A stretch of DNA of 64,000 nucleotides, taken from Candidatus Ornithobacterium hominis (GTDB taxonomy: Bacteria > Bacteroidota > Bacteroidia > Flavobacteriales > Weeksellaceae). Position numbers and translations under genes: made by a program. How positions within the stretch are numbered: the stretch's first letter is position 1; every line of letters begins with the position of its first letter. The DNA lies in NCBI RefSeq assembly GCF_951229915.1, contig NZ_OX579588.1:1765001-1829000 (forward strand). The letters are read 5' to 3'. This document shows, in pieces, positions 33,729-43,372 of the stretch. The notes under the pieces are model-generated. The model made no database searches. It had not been told where the DNA came from and worked only from the letters and a program-made list of their open reading frames with translations.

Positions 33729-35732
33729 TTAAAAGTTAAATTTAACTGAGGTGAACAAATTTCGACCCATTCTTGGAATATTCCCCCAATCTGCATACGT
33801 GCTATAATACTCATTCAGCAAGTTTTCTGCCCCCACTTGCAAGGTCACCTTGTACTGATTGAACCTCCAATTATAGTCAGCAGATAAATTCCAGATCATA
33901 TAAGCTGGAGTTGAATCTTCACCATAGAAGGGGCTAAAATTTCTTTGTTTAAAATCACCATTTAAACTGGTTTGTATACCAAAATTTCCTAAATGCGCTT
34001 GCAATGAGGTTTGATAATTGAGCGGCCTGATGAACGGAAGATTTCCAGATTGGTTATCTTTACCTCTAGCGTAAGTCAAGATCCCATTCCAGTGTAAATG
34101 CTTTAAAACATCATATCTAGCCTTTAAAGAAAGATTAAAAATCGTAGCGTAATCTAATGATGTATAAGCTTTTACGCCTACAGATTGATAATTCATAGGA
34201 CTTCCCAGATTTAATATTTTGCCAATAATATAATTTTGAATATAGAAATAATTTGCCTGAGCTGTAAGACTAAACCTCTCTCCGCTAATCTCCGCACTTG
34301 CATTAATTTCATAAGAAATCTCGTTCTTCAAATCAGGATTTCCTATATAATCATATCTATCAAAACTGTTGTAGATGTAATATCCATAAGCTTCTGATAC
34401 CGAGGGAGCTCTATGCCCATATCCGCTACCTAAAGAGAATTTAATCGGTTTGTAATCTGAATGATAACTCAAAAACAAACTCGGCAAAATTCTGTTTTTT
34501 TCTTGTGATGCCCCTGGATAAAAAATCCAATTAAAATCGGGGTATTTGGCATAATGATGATTTAAACCCAAGGAACCTCCAAAATTCACTTGGTGATTTC
34601 TTGAAATATCCCAAGCATTATTCATAGAAATTCCTGCATAGCTGGTAGTTACCCAAGGCCAAGTATAAGCAAACATGGTTCTTTTGCTTCTATCTTGCGG
34701 GTACATTCGCATCTCTGCAATAGATGAATTTTTATATGCATTCAATTGAATTTCAGATGAATAATCATTATTTTTCAAATTAATTTTAGACAATAACCCA
34801 TAAGTTGTACTCCAGCCAGGCATATCCATATGCACCAAATTTTCTGGGCGAGTTGTATCATCCATATAATGTTCCATCGTATTGAAATACAGCTTTGTAT
34901 CCCACAATCGAATCCAACTTTTCTCAAACAATTGCTTGTAAGAAACCGATGTAATAAGCCCCCTAGAAAGCCATAAATCCATAGGCAAAGCAGGAAAACC
35001 AACATCTTTTGCCATATCAAAAATTCCATCTAATCTCACCGAAGACAATTCGCTAGTTTTGTAAGCCACACCCAACGAGGTATTGAATTTTTTGAACTGA
35101 GAATGTTTGATTTCTTTTTGATTTCCATCAAAATAGTTTCCTGCTTGCCGATAAGAAATACTCGCATCTGCCACCCATTTTTCATTGGAAAACGAAACAT
35201 TTCCTAAATTGAAGAACTGCTTATTATTTAGCTCAAAACCTGTTTGGTAAGAGCCTTTGAAGCCATTCTGTGCTGTTGTAAATCTAGATTGTTTTCTTTT
35301 CAACTCAATATTACCAGCAACCGTGGAACCATGCAATCCGCCCTCTTGCCCTGATTTTATATCAATCCCAGCAAGATTATTGCTCTCAACATATGACGTC
35401 ACAGGATCCATTTTATCTGTACAAGCACCAAAAACATGCATCCCGTCAATCGTTATCGTAGAACGTTCCGTGCTCATGTTATTCAACAAAGGTTCCCACG
35501 CATATGCTCCTCGCTTGATGAAACTAATCTGCTCTGATGACGCTAAAAACTCATCAACAGAAACCGCCATTTTCATTTCTGTTTCAATATTTCTCTTAGC
35601 TTCCCCAAAAACCTCAATGGTTTTTAACTCAACATTCTTCAGGCTATCCACTTGAAGTTCAGCCTGTTGAGCAAACATTGAAGTCCCAGCGAAAAGAAAT
35701 AATATCAGCAGTTTTCTCCTTCTCATTTCCAT
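33729..35732 (-). CDS. TonB-dependent copper receptor (OprC/NosA-like)
   Basis: A 667-residue outer-membrane beta-barrel with an N-terminal signal (LLILFLFAGTSMFAQ) and plug domain. The plug has CTDKM at 104-108, a CxxxM motif, and the barrel has HYM at 288-290, an HxM motif; the pair CxxxM plus HxM is the copper site described for OprC. A further HMDM lies at 301-304. The GACTDKMDPVTSYVE context is typical of copper receptors. The C-terminus ends in an aromatic residue (VKFNF), as usual for barrels. No carboxypeptidase-like SusC extension is seen. Confidence 0.88.
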   Translation of the reverse strand: MEMRRRKLLILFLFAGTSMFAQQAELQVDSLKNVELKTIEVFGEAKRNIETEMKMAVSVDEFLASSEQISFIKRGAYAWEPLLNNMSTERSTITIDGMHVFGACTDKMDPVTSYVESNNLAGIDIKSGQEGGLHGSTVAGNIELKRKQSRFTTAQNGFKGSYQTGFELNNKQFFNLGNVSFSNEKWVADASISYRQAGNYFDGNQKEIKHSQFKKFNTSLGVAYKTSELSSVRLDGIFDMAKDVGFPALPMDLWLSRGLITSVSYKQLFEKSWIRLWDTKLYFNTMEHYMDDTTRPENLVHMDMPGWSTTYGLLSKINLKNNDYSSEIQLNAYKNSSIAEMRMYPQDRSKRTMFAYTWPWVTTSYAGISMNNAWDISRNHQVNFGGSLGLNHHYAKYPDFNWIFYPGASQEKNRILPSLFLSYHSDYKPIKFSLGSGYGHRAPSVSEAYGYYIYNSFDRYDYIGNPDLKNEISYEINASAEISGERFSLTAQANYFYIQNYIIGKILNLGSPMNYQSVGVKAYTSLDYATIFNLSLKARYDVLKHLHWNGILTYARGKDNQSGNLPFIRPLNYQTSLQAHLGNFGIQTSLNGDFKQRNFSPFYGEDSTPAYMIWNLSADYNWRFNQYKVTLQVGAENLLNEYYSTYADWGNIPRMGRNLFTSVKFNF

Positions 35733-35733
35733 T

Positions 35734-36657
35734 TCAAAATAAAATATCTATATGCAGTTCACCTTTCTCACCCTCAATGCCTGGAGTAAATTTTTTAGAT
35801 ACCTCAGTTCCCTTAATGATTTCTTTAGCTTTATTCAGCAAAATAAAATTCAAGGTCCAGTTCCCCGTCATGGTGTAATTTACCACTCCATGATAGTTTC
35901 CATCCTCTTTTTGAGTCAAATCAACATTATTCGGTGATGAATGATTTCCCATAGAAGGCTCTGGCATTCTAGGGTCTAGCAGCAGCGTATAACCTTCTGC
36001 CTTTGAGTAAGAAAATTGAGACGCATCTGGGTACTCACCTGCTGATTGAGCTGGCTCATCGTATTGATAAACCCCTGCAATTAATTCATTTTCTGCAACT
36101 TTGGGGTTTAGTGGAGCAATCAAAGCAATACAATATTTTTTACCATCATTCCCCACAAATTCAGTCATGTTTAAGTTTTTATTTTCCTGCTCAGCTACTT
36201 TAAAATTCTGATTTACTGTATATTTTTGATTTCCGTCTGTGAAAGAAATATACAAATTCCAATTATTGGATTCATTAATTTTATTAAATACCGAATAGCC
36301 TTTATAATACTGATTATCTGACTCATAAGTTAACTGATATTGATGCGGACAAGTTGATTTCTCAGCATTGTCATCAATGAAAATTGGTGAAAAAGTAACT
36401 TCTGAATCTTGAACGGGCTGATTTGTTTTAGTATTCAAGATTTTCAAACGGATTTCATTATATCCTTTATAGAAAACTCCGTTTAAAGAAGAAATACTGA
36501 TTTGATATTCATCTTTTTTGAAAGACATAGTTTCTTTAAATTCAATTGATTGAGGAATTTCTCGTCTGATTTCAGCTTCAAAATCTGTTTTGTCTATCGT
36601 ACAAGAAAATAGCATAAAAAAAACTGCCACAATCATAAAAATTTTGGAATAGATCAT
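35734..36657 (-). CDS. FixH/YtkA-like lipoprotein of the copper locus
   Basis: A 307-residue lipoprotein (FMLFSC, Cys19) with what look like two immunoglobulin-type YtkA domains. The second has LDPRMPEPSMGNHSSPNNVDL, the Met/His-rich motif of the YtkA/FixH group, followed by YHGVVNYTMTGNWTLNFIL. The stop lies one base before the receptor start, so the two are tightly coupled. Copper binding at the surface, handing metal to or from the receptor, is inferred from motif and context. Confidence 0.7.
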   Translation of the reverse strand: MIYSKIFMIVAVFFMLFSCTIDKTDFEAEIRREIPQSIEFKETMSFKKDEYQISISSLNGVFYKGYNEIRLKILNTKTNQPVQDSEVTFSPIFIDDNAEKSTCPHQYQLTYESDNQYYKGYSVFNKINESNNWNLYISFTDGNQKYTVNQNFKVAEQENKNLNMTEFVGNDGKKYCIALIAPLNPKVAENELIAGVYQYDEPAQSAGEYPDASQFSYSKAEGYTLLLDPRMPEPSMGNHSSPNNVDLTQKEDGNYHGVVNYTMTGNWTLNFILLNKAKEIIKGTEVSKKFTPGIEGEKGELHIDILF

Positions 36658-36690
36658 CCTTTTGATAAAATTTAAAATTTGGAAATATTA

Positions 36691-36714
36691 TTTTTTTAAG
36701 CCTTAAAAAATTTT
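36691..36714. repeat. Dispersed AAGSCTT motif copy upstream of the FixH-like gene
   Basis: TTTTTTTAAGCCTTAAAAAA then TTTTG, core 36698-36704. A second copy lies at 36840-36846, so the 215-base gap holds two. Confidence 0.75.
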
Positions 36715-36834
36715 GGCTTTAAAATTTAAGCAGGCTCTGGAGACATTTCTACTATCAAACGTTCAATGAAATCCTCTTTCTATGACGGGTAAAAACACTA
36801 TCAACACAAAGTCTATGAATTAAAATTCAGAGAT

Positions 36835-36852
36835 TTTTTAAGGCTTAGAAAA
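36835..36852. repeat. Dispersed AAGSCTT motif copy
   Basis: TTTTTTAAGGCTTAGAAAAT, core 36840-36846, just downstream of the Cys/His-rich gene. Confidence 0.6.
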
Positions 36853-36873
36853 TTTAAATGTAGAAAAGGGATT

Positions 36874-37275
36874 TTAGACGATTGGAGGTCTAAATAGCGT
36901 TGAGTTAAAGTCGTAAAAATAAGTCTCTTGGTAAGAGAAGTTCGCCTCGACTAGCTGTTGTAGCTTCATCATATTTTTGATAGGATGATGAGCAGTCATT
37001 TGGCAAATTACGATTTCTTTTTGATTAGATGAAAATTGAGGTTTCTCATCTCCTTCGGCATCTGTAGCCTTTGCCAATTGCTTATTGAGGTGACATGTGC
37101 CATGGCAGTTTGAGTTTTTTTCCTCTTTATTAATGCAAAGTTCATTTTTGATGTAATCATAAAAAATCGCATATTCTATCCAAGGCAAAATTGGCTTGAA
37201 TAGAATAAATAAAGATAATATGATGATACATCTCTTCACGTGCACAAAATTATGGTGAATTTTTAAATTTCGCAA
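36874..37275 (-). CDS. Cys/His-rich membrane-anchored protein of the copper locus
   Basis: A 133-residue protein with an N-terminal membrane helix (CIIILSLFILFKPILPWIEYAIF) and a periplasmic CHGTCHL motif (Cys57, His58, Cys61, His62) preceded by Cys47. The form 'C-x-G-x-C-x-L-x-K-x-L' after an LPWIEY-type helix occurs repeatedly in Bacteroidota ahead of metal receptors. I do not know a characterised member. The motif could bind copper; location at the head of this operon supports that. Confidence 0.6.
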   Translation of the reverse strand: MRNLKIHHNFVHVKRCIIILSLFILFKPILPWIEYAIFYDYIKNELCINKEEKNSNCHGTCHLNKQLAKATDAEGDEKPQFSSNQKEIVICQMTAHHPIKNMMKLQQLVEANFSYQETYFYDFNSTLFRPPIV

Positions 37276-37278
37276 ATT

Positions 37279-37303
37279 AAAAAAAGACTTTTCTGTCTTT
37301 TTA
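37279..37303 (-). terminator. Terminator of uvrC
   Basis: AAAAAGAC (37281-37288) pairs with GTCTTTTT (37295-37302) around a 6-nt loop; the minus strand continues into a T run. It lies between uvrC and the first copper-locus gene. Confidence 0.65.
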
Positions 37304-37322
37304 TGGTTTTTTTAAGGCTTAA
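37304..37322. repeat. Dispersed AAGSCTT motif copy
   Basis: TTTTTTTAAGGCTTAAATG, core 37314-37320, next to the uvrC terminator. Confidence 0.6.
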
Positions 37323-37360
37323 ATGAAAATTTAAAGAGTGAAATCAAGAGGTAAACTCAA

Positions 37361-37380
37361 GTTAATACGTGTTAATACGT
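37361..37380. repeat. 10-bp tandem duplication
   Basis: GTTAATACGT occurs twice head to tail just downstream of uvrC. No function apparent; it could be a slippage product. Confidence 0.7.
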
Positions 37381-37398
37381 GCGGCTAACCCTTAGACA

Positions 37399-39219
37399 TT
37401 AATTTTTGCTCGCATCTATTCCCCGTTCATTTTCTTCAAAATATTTCAAAAGCTTCTCGGCACGGTGCAGCCCAACCACAGATTCTAATTCTTCTAAACT
37501 TGCTGCCTTGATTCGCTTGATGGATTTAAACTTCTTCAAAAGGTTTTGAATTGTTTTAGCTCCAACGCCAGGAATTTCTTCCAGCTCAGATTTGAAACCA
37601 CTATTGGAGCGCCGTGTTCGGTGGTGTGCTAAGCCAAAACGATGTGACTCATTACGAACGTGCTGCAAAACCTTCAGCGTCTCCGAGCTCTTATCTAAAT
37701 ACAGCGGAATGCTATCATCTGGGAAGAAAATTTCTTCTAACCGCTTTGCTATTCCTAAGATAGACACTTGCCCACGAATGCCCAAGCGGTCTAAACTTTT
37801 TACTGCAGAACTCAGTTGCCCTTTCCCTCCATCAATCACAATCAGTTGGGGCAGTGTTTCGCCTTCATCTAGCATTCTTTTGTAGCGACGGTACACGACT
37901 TCTTCCATACTCGCAAAATCGTTGGGCCCCTCTACACTTTTCACATTGAATTTTCTATACTCTCTTTTGCTGGGCTTCCCACCTCGGAACACTACGCAAG
38001 AACTTGCCGGGCTAGTCCCCTGAATATTGGAATTATCAAAACCTTCAATATGATATGGCTCTTGCGGTAAGTGTAAATCTTTTTTCATTTGCCCCATAAT
38101 CCGTTTGGTATGACGCTCAGGGTCAACGATTTTGGTCTGTTTTAATTTTTCTATACGATAATATTTCGCATTACGCTCAGAGAGTTCAACGATGCGTTTT
38201 TTATCCCCAATAAGTGGGACGCTAATTTTAGTCTGTGGAATCTCAAAATCTACCTCAAAGGGCAAATAAATTTCCTTTGCTGTAGACGGAAATCGCTCGC
38301 GCAGCTCAATAATGGCTTCCTCTAAAATATCGGCATTGCTCTCGTCTAATTTCTTTTTGATTTCAGAAGTGTGACTGCGGATAATTGCTCCATTTACAAT
38401 ATTGAAAAAATTCACATAAGCATAGCTTTCATCAGAAATGATGGAATACACATCAACATTGGTAATCGATGGGTGAACTACCTGCGATTTGGCTTGATAT
38501 TTTTCTAGGGCTTCTAATTTTTCTTTAATCTTTTGTGCCCGCTCGAAGTCTAAATCCTTAGCAAAACCTACCATCTTCTCTTTCAGATAATGCTTCGCTT
38601 CTTGGAAGTTCCCTTTCAGAATCTGCCGTGCATTCTCAATCATACTCATATAATCTGCTTCCGTTTGCAAAGCCTCACACGGCCCCAAGCAATTATCTAA
38701 ATGATATTCTAAGCAAACTTTATATTTCCCCTCTTGAATTTTCCCTTCAGACAAATCATAGTGGCAGGTTCTGAAAAAATAAATTTCCCGAAATAGCGAC
38801 AAAAGAATTTTAGCAATCTTTGGGCTGGCATAAGGCCCAAAATACTCTGACCCATCTCGAATAATAGTTCTTGTGTAAATAATACGAGGGAAACGTTCTT
38901 TTTTGATGCAAATCCACGGATAAGATTTATCATCTTTCAGCATCACATTGTAGCGTGGCTGGTATTTTTTTATCAAATTATTTTCTAGCAAAAGCGCATC
39001 AAATTCAGTATTGACTACAATTACTCTGACGTCTTCAATCCGCTTTACCAGCATTCTTGTGCGTGCGATCTCATGCGTTTTGTTAAAATAAGAATTGACT
39101 CGTTTTTTTAGATTTTTCGCCTTCCCTACATAAATAACCTTCCCAGTTTTATCTAAATATTGATAAACACCAGGTTTATTGGGTAAAGTTTGGAGTTTCA
39201 GTTGTAGCGATTGATTCAA
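37399..39219 (-). CDS. uvrC: Excinuclease ABC subunit C
   Basis: Makes both incisions in nucleotide excision repair. 606 residues with all parts: GIY-YIG nuclease (PGVYQYLDKTGKVIYVGKAKNLKKR at 17-41), a UVR domain near 205-230 (MVGFAKDLDFERAQKIKEKLEAL), the RNase H-like domain (GFDNSNIQGTSPASSCVVF; VIDGGKGQLSSAV) and C-terminal helix-hairpin-helix repeats (IPGVGAKTIQNLLKKF; VVGLHRAEKLLKYF). Confidence 0.97.
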   Translation of the reverse strand: MNQSLQLKLQTLPNKPGVYQYLDKTGKVIYVGKAKNLKKRVNSYFNKTHEIARTRMLVKRIEDVRVIVVNTEFDALLLENNLIKKYQPRYNVMLKDDKSYPWICIKKERFPRIIYTRTIIRDGSEYFGPYASPKIAKILLSLFREIYFFRTCHYDLSEGKIQEGKYKVCLEYHLDNCLGPCEALQTEADYMSMIENARQILKGNFQEAKHYLKEKMVGFAKDLDFERAQKIKEKLEALEKYQAKSQVVHPSITNVDVYSIISDESYAYVNFFNIVNGAIIRSHTSEIKKKLDESNADILEEAIIELRERFPSTAKEIYLPFEVDFEIPQTKISVPLIGDKKRIVELSERNAKYYRIEKLKQTKIVDPERHTKRIMGQMKKDLHLPQEPYHIEGFDNSNIQGTSPASSCVVFRGGKPSKREYRKFNVKSVEGPNDFASMEEVVYRRYKRMLDEGETLPQLIVIDGGKGQLSSAVKSLDRLGIRGQVSILGIAKRLEEIFFPDDSIPLYLDKSSETLKVLQHVRNESHRFGLAHHRTRRSNSGFKSELEEIPGVGAKTIQNLLKKFKSIKRIKAASLEELESVVGLHRAEKLLKYFEENERGIDASKN

Positions 39220-39243
39220 GCCTGTCTGAATTTTAATACAAAA

Positions 39244-42200
39244 TTAAACAATTTCTTCCACCTCCACCCTCTCGTGCAAGTAAACCAAGAATTTTTGCAC
39301 CACCAGAAAACCCAATTCATTCAATGCTTTAGCATAGAAATTCAACTGCTCTCCGTAGCGAGCGTTTTTCGCCCCAGTCTTATAATCAATTAAAACCCAT
39401 TGGTTTTCTTGAATTTTCACCAACCTATCTGGGCGGAAAATCTCACCATCTAAAGCCACAAAATCCCTTTCGTTTAAATTTTCTAAAGGCTTAAAAAATT
39501 TCTCCAATTTCGGATGATGAAAAACTTGATCAAGATAAACTTGAAATTCCTTCGTTTGTTCCGCTGTAATGACTCCCTCTAATTCCAATTTCTCTAAAAC
39601 CTGCATAGAGGCCGCACTGTGCGGAATCCGCTCCAAAATCAAATGAATTTGCTTGCCAGTAATGCGAGACACATTCCTTTCACTCTCTAAATCCGCATGC
39701 TCTGTACTGATTAGGATTTTATTTTGCCATGCATCTGCACGGTAATTTAAGTCCATGAATTTCAGCTCCCCTTCTGCTGATTCTTTTTTCTCTTTTTTTT
39801 CTAAAGCTTTAAAAATTCCTTTCTCATAAATGTTCCCTTCGCCAAATTGCTTCACGTAATTGAGGAGAAGCTTGTACAACCATTTTTTTGACTTCTCCAC
39901 GGCTGGCCCAAACAGGTAAAGTTGCTGCTCTGCCCGCGTGGTTGCCACATAGAAGACATTGACTTCATCTAAAATTGTATGATTCACCTCATCTTCATAA
40001 GCAGCCTGCATCTGCGGTGGTAAATTCGTAGTATCTTTTGCCGCTTCTACATAAATGCGCTCTACGTCTTCATTTTCTAAATCCACCCAAATGCCGTCAA
40101 TCTTCATTTCCCAGTCGCAGAAAGGCAAAATCACAATCGGGAATTCCAAACCTTTAGATTTATGAATTGTCATTACCAAAACTGCATCATTCCCCTCGGG
40201 CAGATTGACGCTGAGTTTATGTTCTAAACTCTGAAAGTGCCGCAGCCAATCGCTTAAATCTCCGTTTTGTTTCTGCTGGAATTTCAAAATCTCGTCTAAA
40301 TAGCGAATTAAATAGGTTCTTTCTTGATTCTCTAATTGGAATTTCTGAATTAAATACTCAGTCAAATCAAATAAGCTTAAATTCTGAATGAAATTTAAAT
40401 CTAATTGTAAACCTATTTTTTCTAAAGCTTTAAAAAATTCTATCGTATTTTTCTCTTTGTTTTCGAAGACAAAAGGAGCAAATTCCTCTTCAGAGAAAAA
40501 GTTTAATTTCTTAAGTTGACGTAGAAATTCAAATCGAAGCTCTGGCTTTTGCGGTTCATTATAAAATCTAAAAAAAGTTTGCAACAGTTGAATCACAGCT
40601 GATTCTCTGAGCAGCAGAGATTCATTGGAAATCACGGGGATTTCTTTTGCTTTTAGAAACTCACTCACCAAGATTGCTTCGCTTTTCCATCGGCAAAGAA
40701 TCGCAATCGAGCTCAACGGGTAATCATTGGCTAAGATTCGCTGAATTTGCAGCAAAATCTGCTTCAATTGTGCTTCTTTACTCTTCAATCCCATTGCCTT
40801 AGAGTCGCAAATTTCTATCCGCACATAGCCGCCCTTTCGGTGATTGACTTTTTGCTGATTCCCTTCGATATAAATTTTCTCAAAATCTGGCTCAGGCAAT
40901 TGAGGAGCTACCCAGCTAAAAAAATGATTGGTAAACTCAATTACGTTCTCAGCACTTCTGTAATTGGTGTCTAGGTGAAAAAGTTGTGCTGGGTAAATTT
41001 TATGACGCAGCAAATCTAGCATCAAATTCACATCGCCGCCGCGGAAGCGATAAATCGCTTGCTTGGGGTCGCCCACCAATGCAACTTCATGATTTTGTGC
41101 CAAAGCATCCTCTAGCAGTGGGAAAAGATTGTTCCACTGAATGCGTGATGTGTCTTGAAATTCATCGATGAAAAACTTATCATACCTTATCCCTAGCTTT
41201 TCGTAAATAAAATGTGCTGGCTGCTGCTGAAGATGTTGACTGATGGTTTTATTGAAATCTGAAATCATCAAAAAGTTACCCTCCTGCTGAATGTGGTGAA
41301 TGTAGCCGCTGAGCTCACTGAGCAAAATTAAGGCGTTCAGTTTCTTTAGAATTAATTGAAGGATTTCATGCCGAGCTATTTTTTCTATGATTTTTTCATA
41401 AATATTTTTTAAGCCTTCAAAAATCTCTTCAATTTTTTGGCAATCAGAATCTGAAGTTTTGCTAGAAGTTAATTTTCTTTCTTCAAAAAAATTCAGCACA
41501 TAGTTATTAGACTTTTTGATTTTCCCCTCAGTATTTTCTTTAAAAAATCCGTAGACGCCTCTGTTTGATTGGAAAAATGCTTCTGGGGGGATCCCATTTT
41601 CATTAATTTCATAGATGGCTTGCTGAGCAAGGTTTTTTATTTCATGCTGAATTTCAAATTGCTCTTTTTGTTTTTTTTGCCTGAAATTCTCTAAATACTG
41701 AATTCCCTTTTGATGGAACTTCTCTAATTCTGCTCGGAATTCATCTTCGAAGGATTTCTTAGCATCTTCGGCGAGCTCATAAGAAACATCCCAAGAACGG
41801 TCTTTTTGCATATTATTGAGTGCCATTTCTGTGATAATGGCACTTAATTCGTCGCCCACTTCTAGATTAGAAAATAGCAAATGAGTTGCTTCGTCGATGA
41901 TTGGGGCGGCCTCCATTTCTACATCAAAATTGTAAGATAAGCCCATATCTTTGGCAAATGAACGCATCAAACGGAGATTGAATGTGTCTATCGTACTGAC
42001 ATTGAACAGTGAATAGTGATGGATGATTTCTTGCAAAGTCTTCTTGGCGCGTTGCTGTAGATTTTCTTCTGAAATTTCTAAAGCCTTTAAAAATTCTTGG
42101 TAATAATTACTTTCACTTGGTTTTTGGGCTAAAGTTGACAGTTCTTTCAAAATTCGGGATTTCATTTCTTGTGCAGCTTTGTTGGTAAAAGTCACCGCCA

Positions 42201-42327
42201 AAACGTGCTGAAATCTCCGTGGTTGACTGCTCGACAGAATGTACCGCAACAATTCCTTCACCAAGGTATAGGTTTTTCCTGAGCCAGCGGAGGCGTTGTA
42301 AATCTTCAGAGGAGAGTTTAATTCCAT
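39244..42327 (-). CDS. UvrD-like helicase/nuclease, AddA/RecB type
   Basis: A 1027-residue ATP-dependent helicase fused to a C-terminal PD-(D/E)XK nuclease, acting on double-strand ends. Walker A ASAGSGKTYTL at residues about 13-23, FTNKAAQEMK, DEFQDTSRIQW, GDPKQAIYRFRGGD and VMTIHKSKGLEFPIVILP are the UvrD superfamily motifs; the nuclease end has RPDRLVKI...WVLIDYKTG. The usual partner (AddB-like) is not adjacent; the neighbours are uvrC (24 bases away) and divergent prs. Motif copies at 39486-39492 and weaker ones at about 39800, 40420, 41410 and 42080 lie in the gene. Confidence 0.9.
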   Translation of the reverse strand: MELNSPLKIYNASAGSGKTYTLVKELLRYILSSSQPRRFQHVLAVTFTNKAAQEMKSRILKELSTLAQKPSESNYYQEFLKALEISEENLQQRAKKTLQEIIHHYSLFNVSTIDTFNLRLMRSFAKDMGLSYNFDVEMEAAPIIDEATHLLFSNLEVGDELSAIITEMALNNMQKDRSWDVSYELAEDAKKSFEDEFRAELEKFHQKGIQYLENFRQKKQKEQFEIQHEIKNLAQQAIYEINENGIPPEAFFQSNRGVYGFFKENTEGKIKKSNNYVLNFFEERKLTSSKTSDSDCQKIEEIFEGLKNIYEKIIEKIARHEILQLILKKLNALILLSELSGYIHHIQQEGNFLMISDFNKTISQHLQQQPAHFIYEKLGIRYDKFFIDEFQDTSRIQWNNLFPLLEDALAQNHEVALVGDPKQAIYRFRGGDVNLMLDLLRHKIYPAQLFHLDTNYRSAENVIEFTNHFFSWVAPQLPEPDFEKIYIEGNQQKVNHRKGGYVRIEICDSKAMGLKSKEAQLKQILLQIQRILANDYPLSSIAILCRWKSEAILVSEFLKAKEIPVISNESLLLRESAVIQLLQTFFRFYNEPQKPELRFEFLRQLKKLNFFSEEEFAPFVFENKEKNTIEFFKALEKIGLQLDLNFIQNLSLFDLTEYLIQKFQLENQERTYLIRYLDEILKFQQKQNGDLSDWLRHFQSLEHKLSVNLPEGNDAVLVMTIHKSKGLEFPIVILPFCDWEMKIDGIWVDLENEDVERIYVEAAKDTTNLPPQMQAAYEDEVNHTILDEVNVFYVATTRAEQQLYLFGPAVEKSKKWLYKLLLNYVKQFGEGNIYEKGIFKALEKKEKKESAEGELKFMDLNYRADAWQNKILISTEHADLESERNVSRITGKQIHLILERIPHSAASMQVLEKLELEGVITAEQTKEFQVYLDQVFHHPKLEKFFKPLENLNERDFVALDGEIFRPDRLVKIQENQWVLIDYKTGAKNARYGEQLNFYAKALNELGFLVVQKFLVYLHERVEVEEIV

Positions 42328-42391
42328 TTGATAAAAGTAATGAATTTGAAATTTATATCGTCTCTAATTTTTCAATGCGTGATGAAAACTT

Positions 42392-42399
42392 TACTTTTG
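42392..42399 (+). promoter_or_regulatory. Candidate -7 box of prs
   Basis: TACTTTTG matches TAnnTTTG and lies 15 bases before the prs ATG at 42415. It argues for that start, since longer open frame upstream would place the promoter inside the gene. Confidence 0.6.
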
Positions 42400-42414
42400 C
42401 AAAAATTTTATCAC

Positions 42415-43350
42415 ATGGATCAAAGAGCACTCCTGTTTTCGACCCGTCAAAGTAAGGCTTTGGCAGAAGAAATTGCAATATCTTACGGGCAATCTTTAGG
42501 GAAAATCGTATTTCAAGAATTTAGTGACGGAGAATATCAACCTTCTTTTGAGCAAAGCATCAGAGGCGCACGTGTTTTCTTGATTGGCTCTACGTTTATG
42601 CCTGATATTAATTTAATGGAAATGCTCTTGATGTGCGATGCTGCCAAGAGGGCTTCTGCAAAGAATGTGACGGCGGTGATTCCCTATTTTGGCTATGCCA
42701 GGCAAGACCGAAAAGACAAACCCCGTGTGCCAATCGGGGCTAAGCTGGTGGCAAATCTACTGAGTGCTGCTGGTGCTACTCGCATCATGACTATGGATTT
42801 ACATGCCGACCAGATTCAAGGTTTTTTTGAAATTCCAGTAGACCACATTTATGCTTCTACGATTTTGGTAGATTATGTTCAGAACTTAAATTTAGATAAT
42901 CTAATGATTGCTTCCCCAGATATGGGGGGAGCTAAACGTGCCAATGCGTATGCCAACCATTTAAATTCTGATATCGTTATTTGCTATAAGGAACGAAAAA
43001 AAGCAAACAAAATTGAGCGAATGATGCTGATTGGTGACGTAAAAGATAAAAATGTAATTTTAGTAGATGACATGGTAGATACTGCTGGCACCATAACCAA
43101 AGCTGCAAATCTAATGATGGAAAAAGGAGCTAAAAGCGTTCGTGCTATGGCTACTCATGCAGTTTTATCTGGGCAGGCTTATGAGCGCATTCAAGAATCT
43201 GCACTAGAAGAATTAGTTGTAACAGATACAATTCCTCTAAAAAGAAATGATGTAGATAAAATTAAAGTTGTATCTTGCGCACCGTTATTTGCTGAAGTAA
43301 TGCATTTGGTGCACAACAAAGAATCTATTAGCAATAAATTTGTAATTTAA
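42415..43350 (+). CDS. prs: Ribose-phosphate pyrophosphokinase
   Basis: Makes PRPP from ribose-5-phosphate and ATP. The longest frame begins at 42328, but ATG 42415 (MDQRALLFSTRQSKALAEEI) gives the standard 311 residues and fits the promoter box. Landmarks are FSDGEYQPSFEQSIRG, PYFGYARQDRKDKPRVPIGAK, MDLHADQIQGFF, ASPDMGGAKRA and the PRPP loop VILVDDMVDTAGT. rplY follows after 22 bases. Confidence 0.97.
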   Translation: MDQRALLFSTRQSKALAEEIAISYGQSLGKIVFQEFSDGEYQPSFEQSIRGARVFLIGSTFMPDINLMEMLLMCDAAKRASAKNVTAVIPYFGYARQDRKDKPRVPIGAKLVANLLSAAGATRIMTMDLHADQIQGFFEIPVDHIYASTILVDYVQNLNLDNLMIASPDMGGAKRANAYANHLNSDIVICYKERKKANKIERMMLIGDVKDKNVILVDDMVDTAGTITKAANLMMEKGAKSVRAMATHAVLSGQAYERIQESALEELVVTDTIPLKRNDVDKIKVVSCAPLFAEVMHLVHNKESISNKFVI

Positions 43351-43372
43351 TTATTAAAATAAATATAGTAAA

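Noticed and set aside
37361..37380. Tandem GTTAATACGT as an operator pair
   Set aside because: It lies downstream of uvrC and upstream of its terminator, far from any start codon.
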